Of a stretch of 15,454 nucleotides of DNA, positions 6,620 through 14,442 are shown one piece after another. The notes under the pieces were generated by a model. The model saw only the letters and a list, made by a program, of their open reading frames with translations, ran no database searches and was not told where the DNA came from. Source of the DNA: Betaproteobacteria bacterium (GTDB lineage Bacteria; Pseudomonadota; Gammaproteobacteria; Burkholderiales; Burkholderiaceae_C). How positions within the stretch are numbered: the first letter of the stretch is position 1; the number at the start of each line of letters is the position of its first letter. A program made the translations under genes and the position numbers. The DNA lies in NCBI GenBank assembly GCA_947448675.1, contig CANFOR010000043.1, forward strand, positions 1-15,454, written 5' to 3'.

Positions 6620-8032
6620 TCAAGCCCTTTCTTGTTCAAATTGTTCAACGCGCGCAAATGCGCTGCGCACTGCGTTGACCAAGCGTGCATCACCCGCCAA
6701 ATCACCCCAGAGCAACTTGTCAGCGCAAAAAGCAGCTACCGGGTCGGCAGCTTCACACATGGCGTGGGCTACTGTGGGGTTCATCACCTGGTCTTGGTAG
6801 GTGTAGGGAATCTGGCCTCGGTGCCAGCGCTGCAAGTAGGCCAAAAACAAAGCGGGCAGCACAGCCACGCTGTGGGCTGTTTGGCCACGTGCCAAGCGCT
6901 CCCGAATGGTCGGTGCGATCATGCCGGGGATCTTGGAAAACGCGTCCATTGCCACGCGCTGGTTGGTGTCTTTCAGCGCGGGGTTGCTAAAGCGGTCTAA
7001 GACCACGTCGCGGTACATTGCAAGGTCGATGGGGCTGGGCAGCAGCAGGGGAATGGTGTCGTCGGTAACGTAGTCAAAGGCCATTTGGCGAATTTGTGGA
7101 TCTTTTGCACCTTGGTCAAGGTACAAATAACCGGCCAAGGTGCCCGCCCAGGCAATACAACTGTGGGTGGCATTGAGCAGGCGAATTTTGGCTTCTTCGT
7201 GGGCTGCAACCGACTGCACCATTTCTACTCCGACCGCCTCCCAAGCGGGCCTGCCGTTGATAAAGTTTTCTTCCACCACCCATTGGATAAAACTCTCGCC
7301 CATCACCGCAGCGGGGTCGCGGCGGCCCGTGGCGGCGAAGACGCGTTCGGCCACGTCGGGCGTGGGCCGCGGCGTAATGCGGTCCACCATGGCATTGGGG
7401 CTGCTGGTGTGTTGGCGCACCCACTCTAGTAACGCTACGTCGCCTACATGCTCTAAAAACTGTAGCAAACCACTGCGCGAACGCTGGCCATTGTGGCGCA
7501 GGTTGTCGCAACACAAGAGCGTGACCGCACCCGCTTGGCGTTGCCTGCGCGCGCGCAAGATGGCTGTGAGCGCGCCATAAATGGTGCTGCCCGCGCGCCC
7601 TGCGCGCGCCTGGGCAATGTCATTTTTCAAGTCCTCAAAGCCCACGTCGAGCTGGTCTTTGGGGTCGAGGTAGTAGCCCGCTTCGGTGACGGTAAAGGAG
7701 ATGATGCGGGTATTGGCATCGGCGCCAATGGCCACCAAGCCCACCAGGTCAGCCTCGTGCGGTACAATGGTTTTGATGGAACTTATGCGCTGGTAGCTGC
7801 GCTCTTGCGCCGGGCTAATGGTCTCCAGCGTGTAGGCGCCACCTTGGGCTTGCAGCGCGGCAATGGTCTCGGGCATGTCGGGCCGAATATTGCCGCCCGC
7901 CAGCGTCCAGCTAGCGTCGCCAGCGTCGGCCATGGCTTGAAAATACACCGCCTGGTGCGCCCTGTGGAAGGAGCCCAGGCCCAGGTGCAACATGGTCAGT
8001 GGTGGTTTAGGCTGCAGCATTGGGGGCCTCAT
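6620..8032 (-). CDS. dalD: polyol dehydrogenase, D-arabinitol 4-dehydrogenase type
   Basis: This is a 470-residue zinc-independent member of the polyol-specific long-chain dehydrogenase family, which includes mannitol 2-dehydrogenase. It would oxidise D-arabinitol to D-xylulose, and possibly mannitol to fructose, with NAD. The N-terminal nucleotide-binding part has LHLGLGSFHRAHQA (15-28) and FTVTEAGYY (113-121). The active site Lys-x4-Asn-x2-His is Lys282, Asn287 and His290 in KIRLLNATHSCIAW. Strings such as MVDRITPRP, VMGESFIQWVVEENF and DTNQRVAMDAFSKIPGMIAPT match, as I recall them, the Klebsiella D-arabinitol 4-dehydrogenase better than mannitol dehydrogenase. The substrate preference is still inferred. 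The start codon overlaps the upstream ATPase stop as ATGA (8029-8032), which points to coupled translation; an internal ATG at 8020 is an alternative start. Confidence 0.92.
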   Translation of the reverse strand: MRPPMLQPKPPLTMLHLGLGSFHRAHQAVYFQAMADAGDASWTLAGGNIRPDMPETIAALQAQGGAYTLETISPAQERSYQRISSIKTIVPHEADLVGLVAIGADANTRIISFTVTEAGYYLDPKDQLDVGFEDLKNDIAQARAGRAGSTIYGALTAILRARRQRQAGAVTLLCCDNLRHNGQRSRSGLLQFLEHVGDVALLEWVRQHTSSPNAMVDRITPRPTPDVAERVFAATGRRDPAAVMGESFIQWVVEENFINGRPAWEAVGVEMVQSVAAHEEAKIRLLNATHSCIAWAGTLAGYLYLDQGAKDPQIRQMAFDYVTDDTIPLLLPSPIDLAMYRDVVLDRFSNPALKDTNQRVAMDAFSKIPGMIAPTIRERLARGQTAHSVAVLPALFLAYLQRWHRGQIPYTYQDQVMNPTVAHAMCEAADPVAAFCADKLLWGDLAGDARLVNAVRSAFARVEQFEQERA

Positions 8033-9081
8033 GCAGGGTGTGAAGACGCTTGCAGGGCAACCCGCCCCTGGGCATCGAAGAGGTGGGCGCTGGTGGTGTC
8101 GATGGCCAAGCCCACGGCATCGCCCGCGCGTACCGCGCTGCGGTGGTTTTGCCGTGCAACCAAAGTCGCGCCTTCGCGGCTGGTGAGGTAGATCAAGGTT
8201 TCGGCACCCAAGGCCTCAACCAAATCGACCGTGGCTTGAACTTGGCCTTGGCCAGCATCGGCCAGTGCAATGCATTCAGGGCGCAAGCCCATAAAACCAC
8301 CCACGGGGATAGGAATGCTGAATGCGTCACCCAGTTGCGGCAAAAGTTGCGCAGCCAACACATTCATTTGCGGCGTGCCAATGAACTGGGCCACAAATTG
8401 GTTAGCCGGTTTGTCGTACAACTCTAGCGGCGTGCCGACCTGTTCGACTTGCCCGTCGCGCAAAACCACCACACGGTCGGCCAGCGTCATGGCCTCGACT
8501 TGGTCGTGCGTCACATACACGGTGGTGGCACCCAAGTCGCGGTGCAGTTTGGCGATCTCCACGCGCGTTTGGCCGCGCAGGGCAGCGTCGAGGTTGGAGA
8601 GTGGCTCGTCAAACAAAAACACTTTGGGCTCGCGCACGATGGCGCGGCCAATCGCGACGCGCTGGCGCTGCCCGCCCGACAGGTCTTTGGGCCGCCGCTG
8701 CAAATAGGGCTCGAGGTTCAAAATGCTGGCGGCACGCATGACCTTAGTTTTAATGGTGGCCGCATTGACCTTGGCCAAAGACAGCGCAAAGCCCATGTTG
8801 TCGAACACGCTCATATGCGGGTAGAGCGCATAACTTTGGAACACCATGGCCAGGTCGCGCTTGCTAGAAGCCAAGGCGCTGATGTCTTTGCCGTCGAGTA
8901 CCACCGCGCCGCCGTCGAGGCTTTCTAAACCCGCCACCAAGCGCAACAGGGTGGATTTACCGCAACCCGAAGGCCCCACAAAAACCACAAACTCGCCTTG
9001 TTGAATGGACAGGTCGATGCCTTTAATGACCTGCACGGGGCCAAAATTTTTACGCACCTGATTGAGCTGAAGAAATGCCAT
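8029..9081 (-). CDS. smoK: ABC transporter ATP-binding protein for polyols (MalK/UgpC family)
   Basis: This 350-residue cytoplasmic ATPase would energise the polyol importer. All ABC motifs are present: Walker A GPSGCGKST (36-44), Q-loop Gln82, signature LSGGQ (134-138), Walker B with Asp158-Glu159 (FLFDEPLSNLD), and H-loop His192 (YVTHDQVEA). Residues from about 235 form the C-terminal TOBE/regulatory domain of the MalK/UgpC/SmoK group, including GLRPE near 265. ATG at 9081 is supported by GGAG 7 nt upstream. The gene lies 20 nt after the second permease and overlaps dalD by 4 nt. By sequence alone it could be named ugpC or msmK; the polyol assignment comes from the operon. Confidence 0.94.
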   Translation of the reverse strand: MAFLQLNQVRKNFGPVQVIKGIDLSIQQGEFVVFVGPSGCGKSTLLRLVAGLESLDGGAVVLDGKDISALASSKRDLAMVFQSYALYPHMSVFDNMGFALSLAKVNAATIKTKVMRAASILNLEPYLQRRPKDLSGGQRQRVAIGRAIVREPKVFLFDEPLSNLDAALRGQTRVEIAKLHRDLGATTVYVTHDQVEAMTLADRVVVLRDGQVEQVGTPLELYDKPANQFVAQFIGTPQMNVLAAQLLPQLGDAFSIPIPVGGFMGLRPECIALADAGQGQVQATVDLVEALGAETLIYLTSREGATLVARQNHRSAVRAGDAVGLAIDTTSAHLFDAQGRVALQASSHPA

Positions 9082-9101
9082 AGACGTGCTCCGAGCTTTG
9101 T

Positions 9102-9935
9102 TTATTTCACTGCGCCAAAGGTCAGGCCTTGCACCAACTGCTTTTGGCTAAACCAACCAAACACCACAATCGGCGCTATGGCCAAAAACGAAGCCGCCGA
9201 TAATTTGGCCCAAAACAAACCTTCGGGGCTGGAATAAGACGCAATGAGTGCCGCCAAAGTGCCCGCCTTGGCCGCCGTTAAATTGAGCGACCAAAAAGCC
9301 TCGTTCCAACTGAGTACCAAACACAGCAAACCGGTAGAGGCTAAACCGCCAATAGACAGCGGCAAGAGCACGCGGTAAAACTCATGCCATAGGTCGGCAC
9401 CGTCCATGCGCGCGGCTTCTAAAATTTCATGCGGAATGTCTTTAAAGTGCGAATACAGCATCCATACCATAATCGGTAAATTAGACAAAGTAAAAACAAT
9501 AATCAAACCCAAACGGGTGTCGAGCAAAGCACTCTTTTGCGCTAGCACATAAATCGGCACTAAAGCACCCACCGCAGGCATCATTTTGGTAGACAGCATC
9601 CACAGCAGCACATCGCGGGTGCGCCGGGTTTTAAAAAACGCCATTGAGTACGCCGCTGGAGCTGCCAAGGCCAAACCCAGCAGGGTCGACAGCACACTGG
9701 TGAGCAGCGAATTCTTGGCATAAAGCAGGTAGTCGCTGCGCTCTTGTACTTCGCGGAAATTGTCTAAAGTAGGCGTCCACCAAAACAGCGGTGGCGCTTC
9801 AATCGCTTGCAGCTCGGTTTTAAAGGCCGTCAAAATTAGCCAAGCCAATGGGAAGAACAACAAGAGCGTGATCGCCCAGGCTAATGCGGTACGCAGCAGC
9901 AAGCCCGGCGTGATGTTGAAGGCGGGTTTAGTCAA
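9102..9935 (-). CDS. smoG: polyol ABC transporter permease (MalG type)
   Basis: This is a 277-residue inner-membrane permease of the carbohydrate uptake transporter-1 group, with about six hydrophobic segments (roughly 14-37, 77-100, 110-131, 141-162, 192-212 and 246-263). The cytoplasmic EAA loop that contacts the ATPase is clear at 173-192: EAARMDGADLWHEFYRVLLP. The start is TTG at 9935; no ATG is available near it, and GGTGGG lies about 7 nt upstream. The start falls inside the end of the other permease gene (8-nt overlap), so translation is probably coupled. Its position after the MalF-like permease and before the ATPase fits the smoEFGK order. Confidence 0.93.
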   Translation of the reverse strand: MTKPAFNITPGLLLRTALAWAITLLLFFPLAWLILTAFKTELQAIEAPPLFWWTPTLDNFREVQERSDYLLYAKNSLLTSVLSTLLGLALAAPAAYSMAFFKTRRTRDVLLWMLSTKMMPAVGALVPIYVLAQKSALLDTRLGLIIVFTLSNLPIMVWMLYSHFKDIPHEILEAARMDGADLWHEFYRVLLPLSIGGLASTGLLCLVLSWNEAFWSLNLTAAKAGTLAALIASYSSPEGLFWAKLSAASFLAIAPIVVFGWFSQKQLVQGLTFGAVK

Positions 9936-10785
9936 GGTTTTTACCCACCAAACGGATTAAAAAGACCGAGGCAATATTGGCCAAGATCACCGCAAACAAG
10001 GCGCCTGCCGAGGCTACGCCTGCGTCAAAATTCAGCAGAGCTTCTTTGAAGATCAAAAACGCCACATTGGTGCTGGCGTCGCCTGGCCCGCCGCCAGTGG
10101 TGGTAAAAATTTCGGCAAACACCGAGAGCAAAAAAATCATTTCAATCATGATCACCACCGCAATCGAGCGGCCCAGGTGCGGCAAAATTAAATAGCGCAA
10201 TTGCTGCAAGTAGTTAGCGCCGTCCATGCGCGTGGCCTCTAGCTGCTCGCGGCTCATCGACTGCAGGGCGGTAATAAAAATCAGCGTGGCAAAAGGCAGC
10301 CATTGCCACGCCACCATCACGATCACACTGGAGAGCGGGTAGTCGGTCAGCCAGTCCACAGGCTCGGCCCCAAAATACACCCAAATCTGCGCCAGCAGAC
10401 CATAGATGGGGTTCATCATCATGTGCTTCCACATCAAAGCGTTGACCGTGGGCATGACAAAAAAAGGCGAAATCAGCAAGACCCGAACCACGCCCCGGCC
10501 AGGGAATGGCTCGTCTATCAGCAAGGCTAAAGCCAAACCGCCTACCGTGGTGATGACAATCACCCAGCCCAGCAACAGCAGGGTGTTGACGACGGCAGTG
10601 GCAAAAGAAGGGTCGCTCAGGAAGAAAGAAAAATTTTCAAAACCCGCAAACCCGGTTATCTCGGGCCGCATCAAGTTGTAGCGGATGAACGAGAAATAAA
10701 TCGTCATCAGCAGTGGAACGATCATCCACAACAACAGCGTGCCCACTGCGGGTGCCAATAAGAGTCGAGGCAAGAGTCGGTTCAT
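9928..10785 (-). CDS. smoF: polyol ABC transporter permease (MalF type)
   Basis: This is the partner inner-membrane permease of the same importer, 285 residues from the ATG at 10785. Hydrophobic segments lie at roughly 10-32, 65-90, 102-119, 153-173, 205-227 and 256-278, and the EAA-type loop is EATRMDGANYLQQLRYLILP at 183-202. The start is uncertain. ATG at 10785 has a weak GGTG 8 nt upstream and gives MNRLLPRLLLAP, which is typical of the family. ATG at 10809 and TTG at 10821 would add 8 or 12 residues (MFAAGACA...) and have no ribosome binding site. The binding-protein gene ends 39 nt upstream of the chosen start. Confidence 0.92.
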   Translation of the reverse strand: MNRLLPRLLLAPAVGTLLLWMIVPLLMTIYFSFIRYNLMRPEITGFAGFENFSFFLSDPSFATAVVNTLLLLGWVIVITTVGGLALALLIDEPFPGRGVVRVLLISPFFVMPTVNALMWKHMMMNPIYGLLAQIWVYFGAEPVDWLTDYPLSSVIVMVAWQWLPFATLIFITALQSMSREQLEATRMDGANYLQQLRYLILPHLGRSIAVVIMIEMIFLLSVFAEIFTTTGGGPGDASTNVAFLIFKEALLNFDAGVASAGALFAVILANIASVFLIRLVGKNLD

Positions 10786-10824
10786 GGCACAGGCACCCGC
10801 AGCAAACATTACGCTAACCAAGGC

Positions 10825-12144
10825 TTATTTGTAATAGCCGCCTTTTTGCATTTCACGCTCGGCAGCTTTTTGGCCCGCTTTCAGAGCGGCGTCTATTGTG
10901 ATTTTGCCCGCCAAAGCCGCCGTCATCTGCTGGCCCACTGCAATGCCGATGGCCTGAAACTCAGGAATCGCCGCAAACTGCACGCCCACATAAGGCGACT
11001 TGGGCAGGGTGCTGTCGTTCGGGTTGGCCGAGTCGATCGCAGCCTTTTCAGCGGGCGCGAAGCGGGCTGCTTTCACGAATTCAGCGTTCGCGTAGGTGCT
11101 CTTGCGGGTGCCCGTTGGCACCGTGGCCCAGCCATTGGTTTTACCGATCAGTTCGATGTAAGCCTTGCTGGTAGACCAGTTGATGAACTTTTGGGCAGCG
11201 TCCGCCTTTTTGGTGCCCGCCGGAATGGCCAGCGCCCAGGCCCACAACCAGTTGGCGCCCTTAGAGGTCACTTGCGTAGGGGCCTGCGCGAAGGCCATTT
11301 GATCGGCAACCTTCGACTGTTTCGGGTCTGACACAAAACTCGCGGCGATAGTGGCATCAATCCACATGGCGCATTTGCCAGCATTGGTCAGGGCCAAAAT
11401 TTCGTTGAAGCTGTTGTTGGCCGAGCCAGGCGGGCCGTATTTCTTCAGCAAGTCAACATAGAAATTGATCGCGTCTTTCCAAGGCTTGGACTCCAGTTGT
11501 GGCTTCCATTTCATGTCAAACCACTGGCCACCATAGGTGTTGACCAGGGTGGTGATGAAGGCCATGTTGTCGCCCCAGCCTGGCTTGCCACGCAGGCAAA
11601 TACCATACACGCCGTTCTTCGGGTCATGTGCCTTGGCGGCGAAGTCTTTGATCTCTGCCCAGGTGGGTTTGTCGGCAATCTTCACGCCAGCTTTGTCTGC
11701 AAGGTCTTTGCGGTACATCAGCATCGAGCTTTCGCCGTAGAAGGGGGCAGCGTACATTTTGCCGTCAACAGACAAGCCGTTTTTCATGGCAGGCAAGATG
11801 TCATCTGCGTCATAGGTGGCGTCTGGCTTCAACTCCATCAGCCAGCCCTTTTTGCCCCAAATCGGCGTCTCGTACATGCCAATCGTCATGATGTCGAACT
11901 GGCCGCCCTTGGTGGCAATGTCGGTGGTGACGCGCTGGCGCAAAACGCCCTCTTCGAGCGTGACCCATTTGACCTTGATGTCGGGGTTGGCTGCCTCAAA
12001 CACCTTGGTTTGCTTTTGCATCTCGATCATGTGCCCGTTGTTCACGGTGGCAATGACCAACTCGGTTGCCGCGCTGGCTGCGCCCGCCAGACCAATTGCG
12101 CCTGCCATAGCAGCCGCCCAAATTAAGCTTGCTTTCAGTTTCAT
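10825..12144 (-). CDS. smoE: polyol-binding periplasmic protein of ABC transporter
   Basis: This 439-residue solute-binding protein captures the polyol in the periplasm and delivers it to the permeases. A Sec signal peptide is evident: MKLK, a hydrophobic stretch, then Ala-Ser-Ala with likely cleavage after residue 25. There is no lipobox cysteine. The mature part begins ATELVIATVNNGHMIEMQ and contains VLRQRVTTDIATKGGQFD and TIGMYETPIWGK, which resemble the sorbitol/mannitol-binding proteins SmoE and MtlE. It is the first gene of the operon, and ATG at 12144 has a good AGGAG at 12152-12156. The ligand could be sorbitol, mannitol or arabitol; the two dehydrogenase genes downstream do not settle which. 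Confidence 0.94.
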   Translation of the reverse strand: MKLKASLIWAAAMAGAIGLAGAASAATELVIATVNNGHMIEMQKQTKVFEAANPDIKVKWVTLEEGVLRQRVTTDIATKGGQFDIMTIGMYETPIWGKKGWLMELKPDATYDADDILPAMKNGLSVDGKMYAAPFYGESSMLMYRKDLADKAGVKIADKPTWAEIKDFAAKAHDPKNGVYGICLRGKPGWGDNMAFITTLVNTYGGQWFDMKWKPQLESKPWKDAINFYVDLLKKYGPPGSANNSFNEILALTNAGKCAMWIDATIAASFVSDPKQSKVADQMAFAQAPTQVTSKGANWLWAWALAIPAGTKKADAAQKFINWSTSKAYIELIGKTNGWATVPTGTRKSTYANAEFVKAARFAPAEKAAIDSANPNDSTLPKSPYVGVQFAAIPEFQAIGIAVGQQMTAALAGKITIDAALKAGQKAAEREMQKGGYYK

Positions 12145-12151
12145 GGGATGT

Positions 12152-12156
12152 CTCCT
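12152..12156 (-). promoter_or_regulatory. ribosome binding site of smoE
   Basis: AGGAG on the minus strand, 7 nt before the ATG at 12144. It is the best Shine-Dalgarno match in the polyol operon and fixes the start of the abundant binding protein. Confidence 0.8.
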
Positions 12157-12178
12157 GAATACTTTGTGGGTTAAAAAT

Positions 12179-12191
12179 GTGCGACGCGCAC
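12179..12191 (-). other. small hairpin in the smoE leader
   Basis: On the minus strand GTGCG, a 3-nt loop and CGCAC form a 5-bp stem followed by ATTTTT, about 22 nt upstream of the smoE ribosome binding site. It looks like a minimal attenuator or leader hairpin. The stem is short and could be chance. Confidence 0.25.
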
Positions 12192-12284
12192 CGGAGCACC
12201 ACGCCGACCCGTGAACAATAGGGCAGTCGCGCGCCCATGTCGATACTCGAACGGGCGCGGTGCGTACTTTATTTCGCTAATTGC

Positions 12285-12302
12285 CTAGGGCTTTCACTAG
12301 GG
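12285..12302 (-). promoter_or_regulatory. possible operator: direct repeat upstream of smoE
   Basis: CTAGGG occurs twice on the plus strand with a 12-nt period (CCCTAG on the coding strand), about 140-160 nt upstream of smoE. Direct repeats of this kind can be binding sites for AraC-type activators, and the operon encodes one. The match is short and functional assignment is conjecture. Confidence 0.25.
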
Positions 12303-12451
12303 TGGGTAGAAAAGGTATTGCTCTTGCGGGCGCGGCCCCAATGACAATCATCCATGCTGGGGCTATTGCACATCGCAGCCTAGACGACACTGCGCACAAG
12401 CTTTTGTCGCGCCACCAGCCTGAATACGTCTGCTACCCAGTGCAGTGCCCG

Positions 12452-12507
12452 TAAAAATGCCGCCAAGGCTCATGGAATATGCGTATGCAGCTATTAATAT
12501 AGTAGCA
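12452..12507 (-). repeat. dispersed repeat, copy D (intergenic)
   Basis: On the minus strand it reads TGCTACTATATTAATAGC, five bases, ACGCA, then GCCTTGGCG and TTTTT. It matches copy C at about 36 of 56 positions without a gap, including a shared 9-mer GCCTTGGCG. It lies about 150 nt after queF and in the same direction. Confidence 0.7.
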
Positions 12508-12655
12508 AATTTGTGCTGCAAAGCGTGTGCAGGCACCTTGTGCGCGGGTGCTTCGTGGCACCGTTGCGTCCATGCCAACAGCGAGTGAGCCGGAAGTGTT
12601 ATCGGCGTCTGTCGGTGTGGGGGGAACCCGGTGTTGTGTTGGTGGCGTGAAAGGC

Positions 12656-13501
12656 CTATTGCCGCGCCATCCGCACATTGGCGGGCAGTGCCTGCGGGTG
12701 GCTGGTGCGAAAGGGATTGATGTCCAGGCCGCCACGGCGGGTGTAGCGCGCGTAGACGGCGAGTTTGGTGGGTTGGCAGCGCTGCCAAATGTCGGTGTAG
12801 ATGCGCTCGACGCATTGCTCGTGAAACTCGTTGTGGTTTCTGAAGCTGACGATGTAGCGCAGCAGGCCTTCTTGCTCAATTTGCGGGCCGACATAGGCAA
12901 TTTGCACACTGCCCCAGTCGGGCTGGCCGGTAATCAGGCAGTTGCTTTTGAGCAGGTTGCTGGTGAGCACTTCGCTCACCGGTTGCTCGTGCGTCGCGGC
13001 GTGCAGCAGCTCGGGTGCGGGCGTGTAGTGGCTGCATTCAGTGTCTAAGCGGTCGAGGCTGAGACCACTCATTTCTTCTATCGGCTCGCGGTCAAACAGC
13101 TCGGCGGCTACGATGCGCACGCCCACTTGCGACTGCACTGGCCCGCCATGCCACACGGCGCGGCTGATGTCGGCGCGGATGCGCTCGCGCACGGCCTCGC
13201 TGCTGTCAAACCGGGTGTTGCTAAAGCTGCCCAGGTAGAGCTTGAAAGACTTGCTCTCCACAATGCAGGTGGACTCACAGGGTACCGTGATGTGCGCCAG
13301 GGCCACTTGCGGCTTGCCGCGCGGCGTGAGCCACGACAGCTCGTAGGCCGTCCACAGGTCGGCACCCATAAAGGGCAGGGCGCCGCCCAGGCCGATCTCA
13401 ATGCGCTTGGCCAAACGCTCGATGGGGAAGAGCAGGCTGGCGTCGTATTGGTCGGCATAGGGCGTGGCCTTGCCCAGGGAAGATTGTTCGGGGCTGTTCA
13501 T
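12656..13501 (-). CDS. queF: NADPH-dependent 7-cyano-7-deazaguanine reductase
   Basis: QueF reduces preQ0 to preQ1 with NADPH in queuosine tRNA-modification synthesis. The 281 residues match the long two-domain (tunnelling-fold) form of gammaproteobacteria (282 in E. coli). The NADPH-binding motif ESKSFKLYLGSF is at 82-93 in the N-terminal half. The nucleophilic Cys188 and Asp195 lie in SNCLITGQPDWGSVQI, equivalent to Cys190 and Asp197 of E. coli, and HNEFHEQC (223-230) carries the substrate-binding His and Glu. The start overlaps the stop of the hydrolase gene as ATGA, so translation is probably coupled. No other que genes are in the window. Confidence 0.97.
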   Translation of the reverse strand: MNSPEQSSLGKATPYADQYDASLLFPIERLAKRIEIGLGGALPFMGADLWTAYELSWLTPRGKPQVALAHITVPCESTCIVESKSFKLYLGSFSNTRFDSSEAVRERIRADISRAVWHGGPVQSQVGVRIVAAELFDREPIEEMSGLSLDRLDTECSHYTPAPELLHAATHEQPVSEVLTSNLLKSNCLITGQPDWGSVQIAYVGPQIEQEGLLRYIVSFRNHNEFHEQCVERIYTDIWQRCQPTKLAVYARYTRRGGLDINPFRTSHPQALPANVRMARQ

Positions 13502-14442
13502 GCGGCTTGTGCAGTGCGGGCTGTGGCTTGGGCTGTTGCCTCGGCCATAAAGGGCAGCATGTGGGCCAAGAGCAAGTCGACCACCTGGGGTGGCCAGTCG
13601 TGGCCCATGCCGTCGATGAGCTGCAGACGCGCGCCCGGAATGCGCCGCGCAGTGTCTTCGCCGCAGGGGTAGGGCAAGAGCGGGTCGGCCCGGCCATGCA
13701 AGACCAAGCTGGGGCAGGCAATGCGGCCGAGCAGGGCCGCACGTGGGCCGAGGTCGTTGGCAATGGCCAGCATTTGGCGCAGCGTGCCTGCAGGGTGGTA
13801 GGAGCGGTCAATGGCCTGGCCCACGCGCTCGCGCATGAGCGAGGGGTCGAGCGGGTAGGCCGGGCTGCCAATGGCCTTGAAGAAGCGCAGGTAGTAGTCG
13901 ATGATGTCTTGGCGCCTGCGCCCCGTGGGGCGTGAGAGCATGGTGAGCAACACGGCGGGTTTGGCGTCGGGCAGGCCGCGCGCACCGCTGCTGCTCATGA
14001 TGCTGCTCAGGCTGGCCACACGCGTGGGCGCGGCCAATGCCACGCGCTGGGCGATCATGCCGCCCATCGACACGCCCACCACATGGGCTTGCCCAATGCC
14101 CAGCGCGTCCAGCACGCCAATGGCGTCTTGCGCCATGTCTTGCAGGCTGTAGGGCGACTTGGGTTGGATGCCCAGCTTGGCTAGCAAATAGGCCCAGACC
14201 ACACTGGGCTTGCCCAAGTGGTCAAAGTGCTGCGACAGGCCAATGTCGCGGTTGTCAAAACGCAGCACGCGGTAGCCTGCAGCTACCAAGGCCTGCACCA
14301 TCTCGGCAGGCCAGGCCACCAGCTGCATGCCCAGGCCCATGATGAGCAAGACCACCGGGCGGGGCGCAGTGCCAGCAAGTTCGCCGGTGTTTTCGCCAGT
14401 GTCTTCAACCTCAATGTCAATCCCATTAGCTCTTATTTTCAT
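13498..14442 (-). CDS. alpha/beta hydrolase
   Basis: This is a 314-residue alpha/beta-hydrolase-fold enzyme, probably a cytoplasmic esterase or similar hydrolase. The catalytic triad reads Ser125 in the elbow GVSMGG, Asp253 in HGRADPLLP and His281 in GMGHDWPP. The oxyanion-hole region is IMGLGMQL (34-41), and FDNRDIGLS (62-70) is typical of the group. The substrate cannot be told from sequence. The start ATG at 14442, giving MKIRANGIDIEVEDTG, lies inside repeat copy 14428-14483, and a GGAG only 4 nt upstream also falls in the repeat. The gene overlaps queF by 4 nt. The alanine-rich C-terminal tail (TAQATARTAQAA) is unlikely to be structured. Confidence 0.9.
   Translation of the reverse strand: MKIRANGIDIEVEDTGENTGELAGTAPRPVVLLIMGLGMQLVAWPAEMVQALVAAGYRVLRFDNRDIGLSQHFDHLGKPSVVWAYLLAKLGIQPKSPYSLQDMAQDAIGVLDALGIGQAHVVGVSMGGMIAQRVALAAPTRVASLSSIMSSSGARGLPDAKPAVLLTMLSRPTGRRRQDIIDYYLRFFKAIGSPAYPLDPSLMRERVGQAIDRSYHPAGTLRQMLAIANDLGPRAALLGRIACPSLVLHGRADPLLPYPCGEDTARRIPGARLQLIDGMGHDWPPQVVDLLLAHMLPFMAEATAQATARTAQAA

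Larger units (their letters stand above)
12145..12655. other. intergenic region between smoE and queF
   Basis: About 510 nt separate the polyol operon leader from the end of queF, with both neighbours on the minus strand. The region should hold the polyol operon promoter and the queF transcription end. I see one dispersed repeat copy (12452-12507), a direct repeat of CTAGGG with a 12-nt period (12285-12290 and 12297-12302), and the leader hairpin at 12179-12191. I do not find a clear -35/-10 pair or a strong terminator. Open frames here are short, lack a ribosome binding site and resemble no family known to me. Confidence 0.6.

Noticed and set aside
12547..12562. GGTGC/GCACC inverted repeat downstream of queF as a terminator
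   Set aside because: The stem is only 5 bp and no T-run follows on either strand.
12363..12815. 150-codon open frame on the minus strand between queF and smoE
   Set aside because: It overlaps the 3' end of queF, has no recognisable domain or ribosome binding site, includes repeat copy D and shows low-complexity composition typical of a chance frame in GC-rich DNA.
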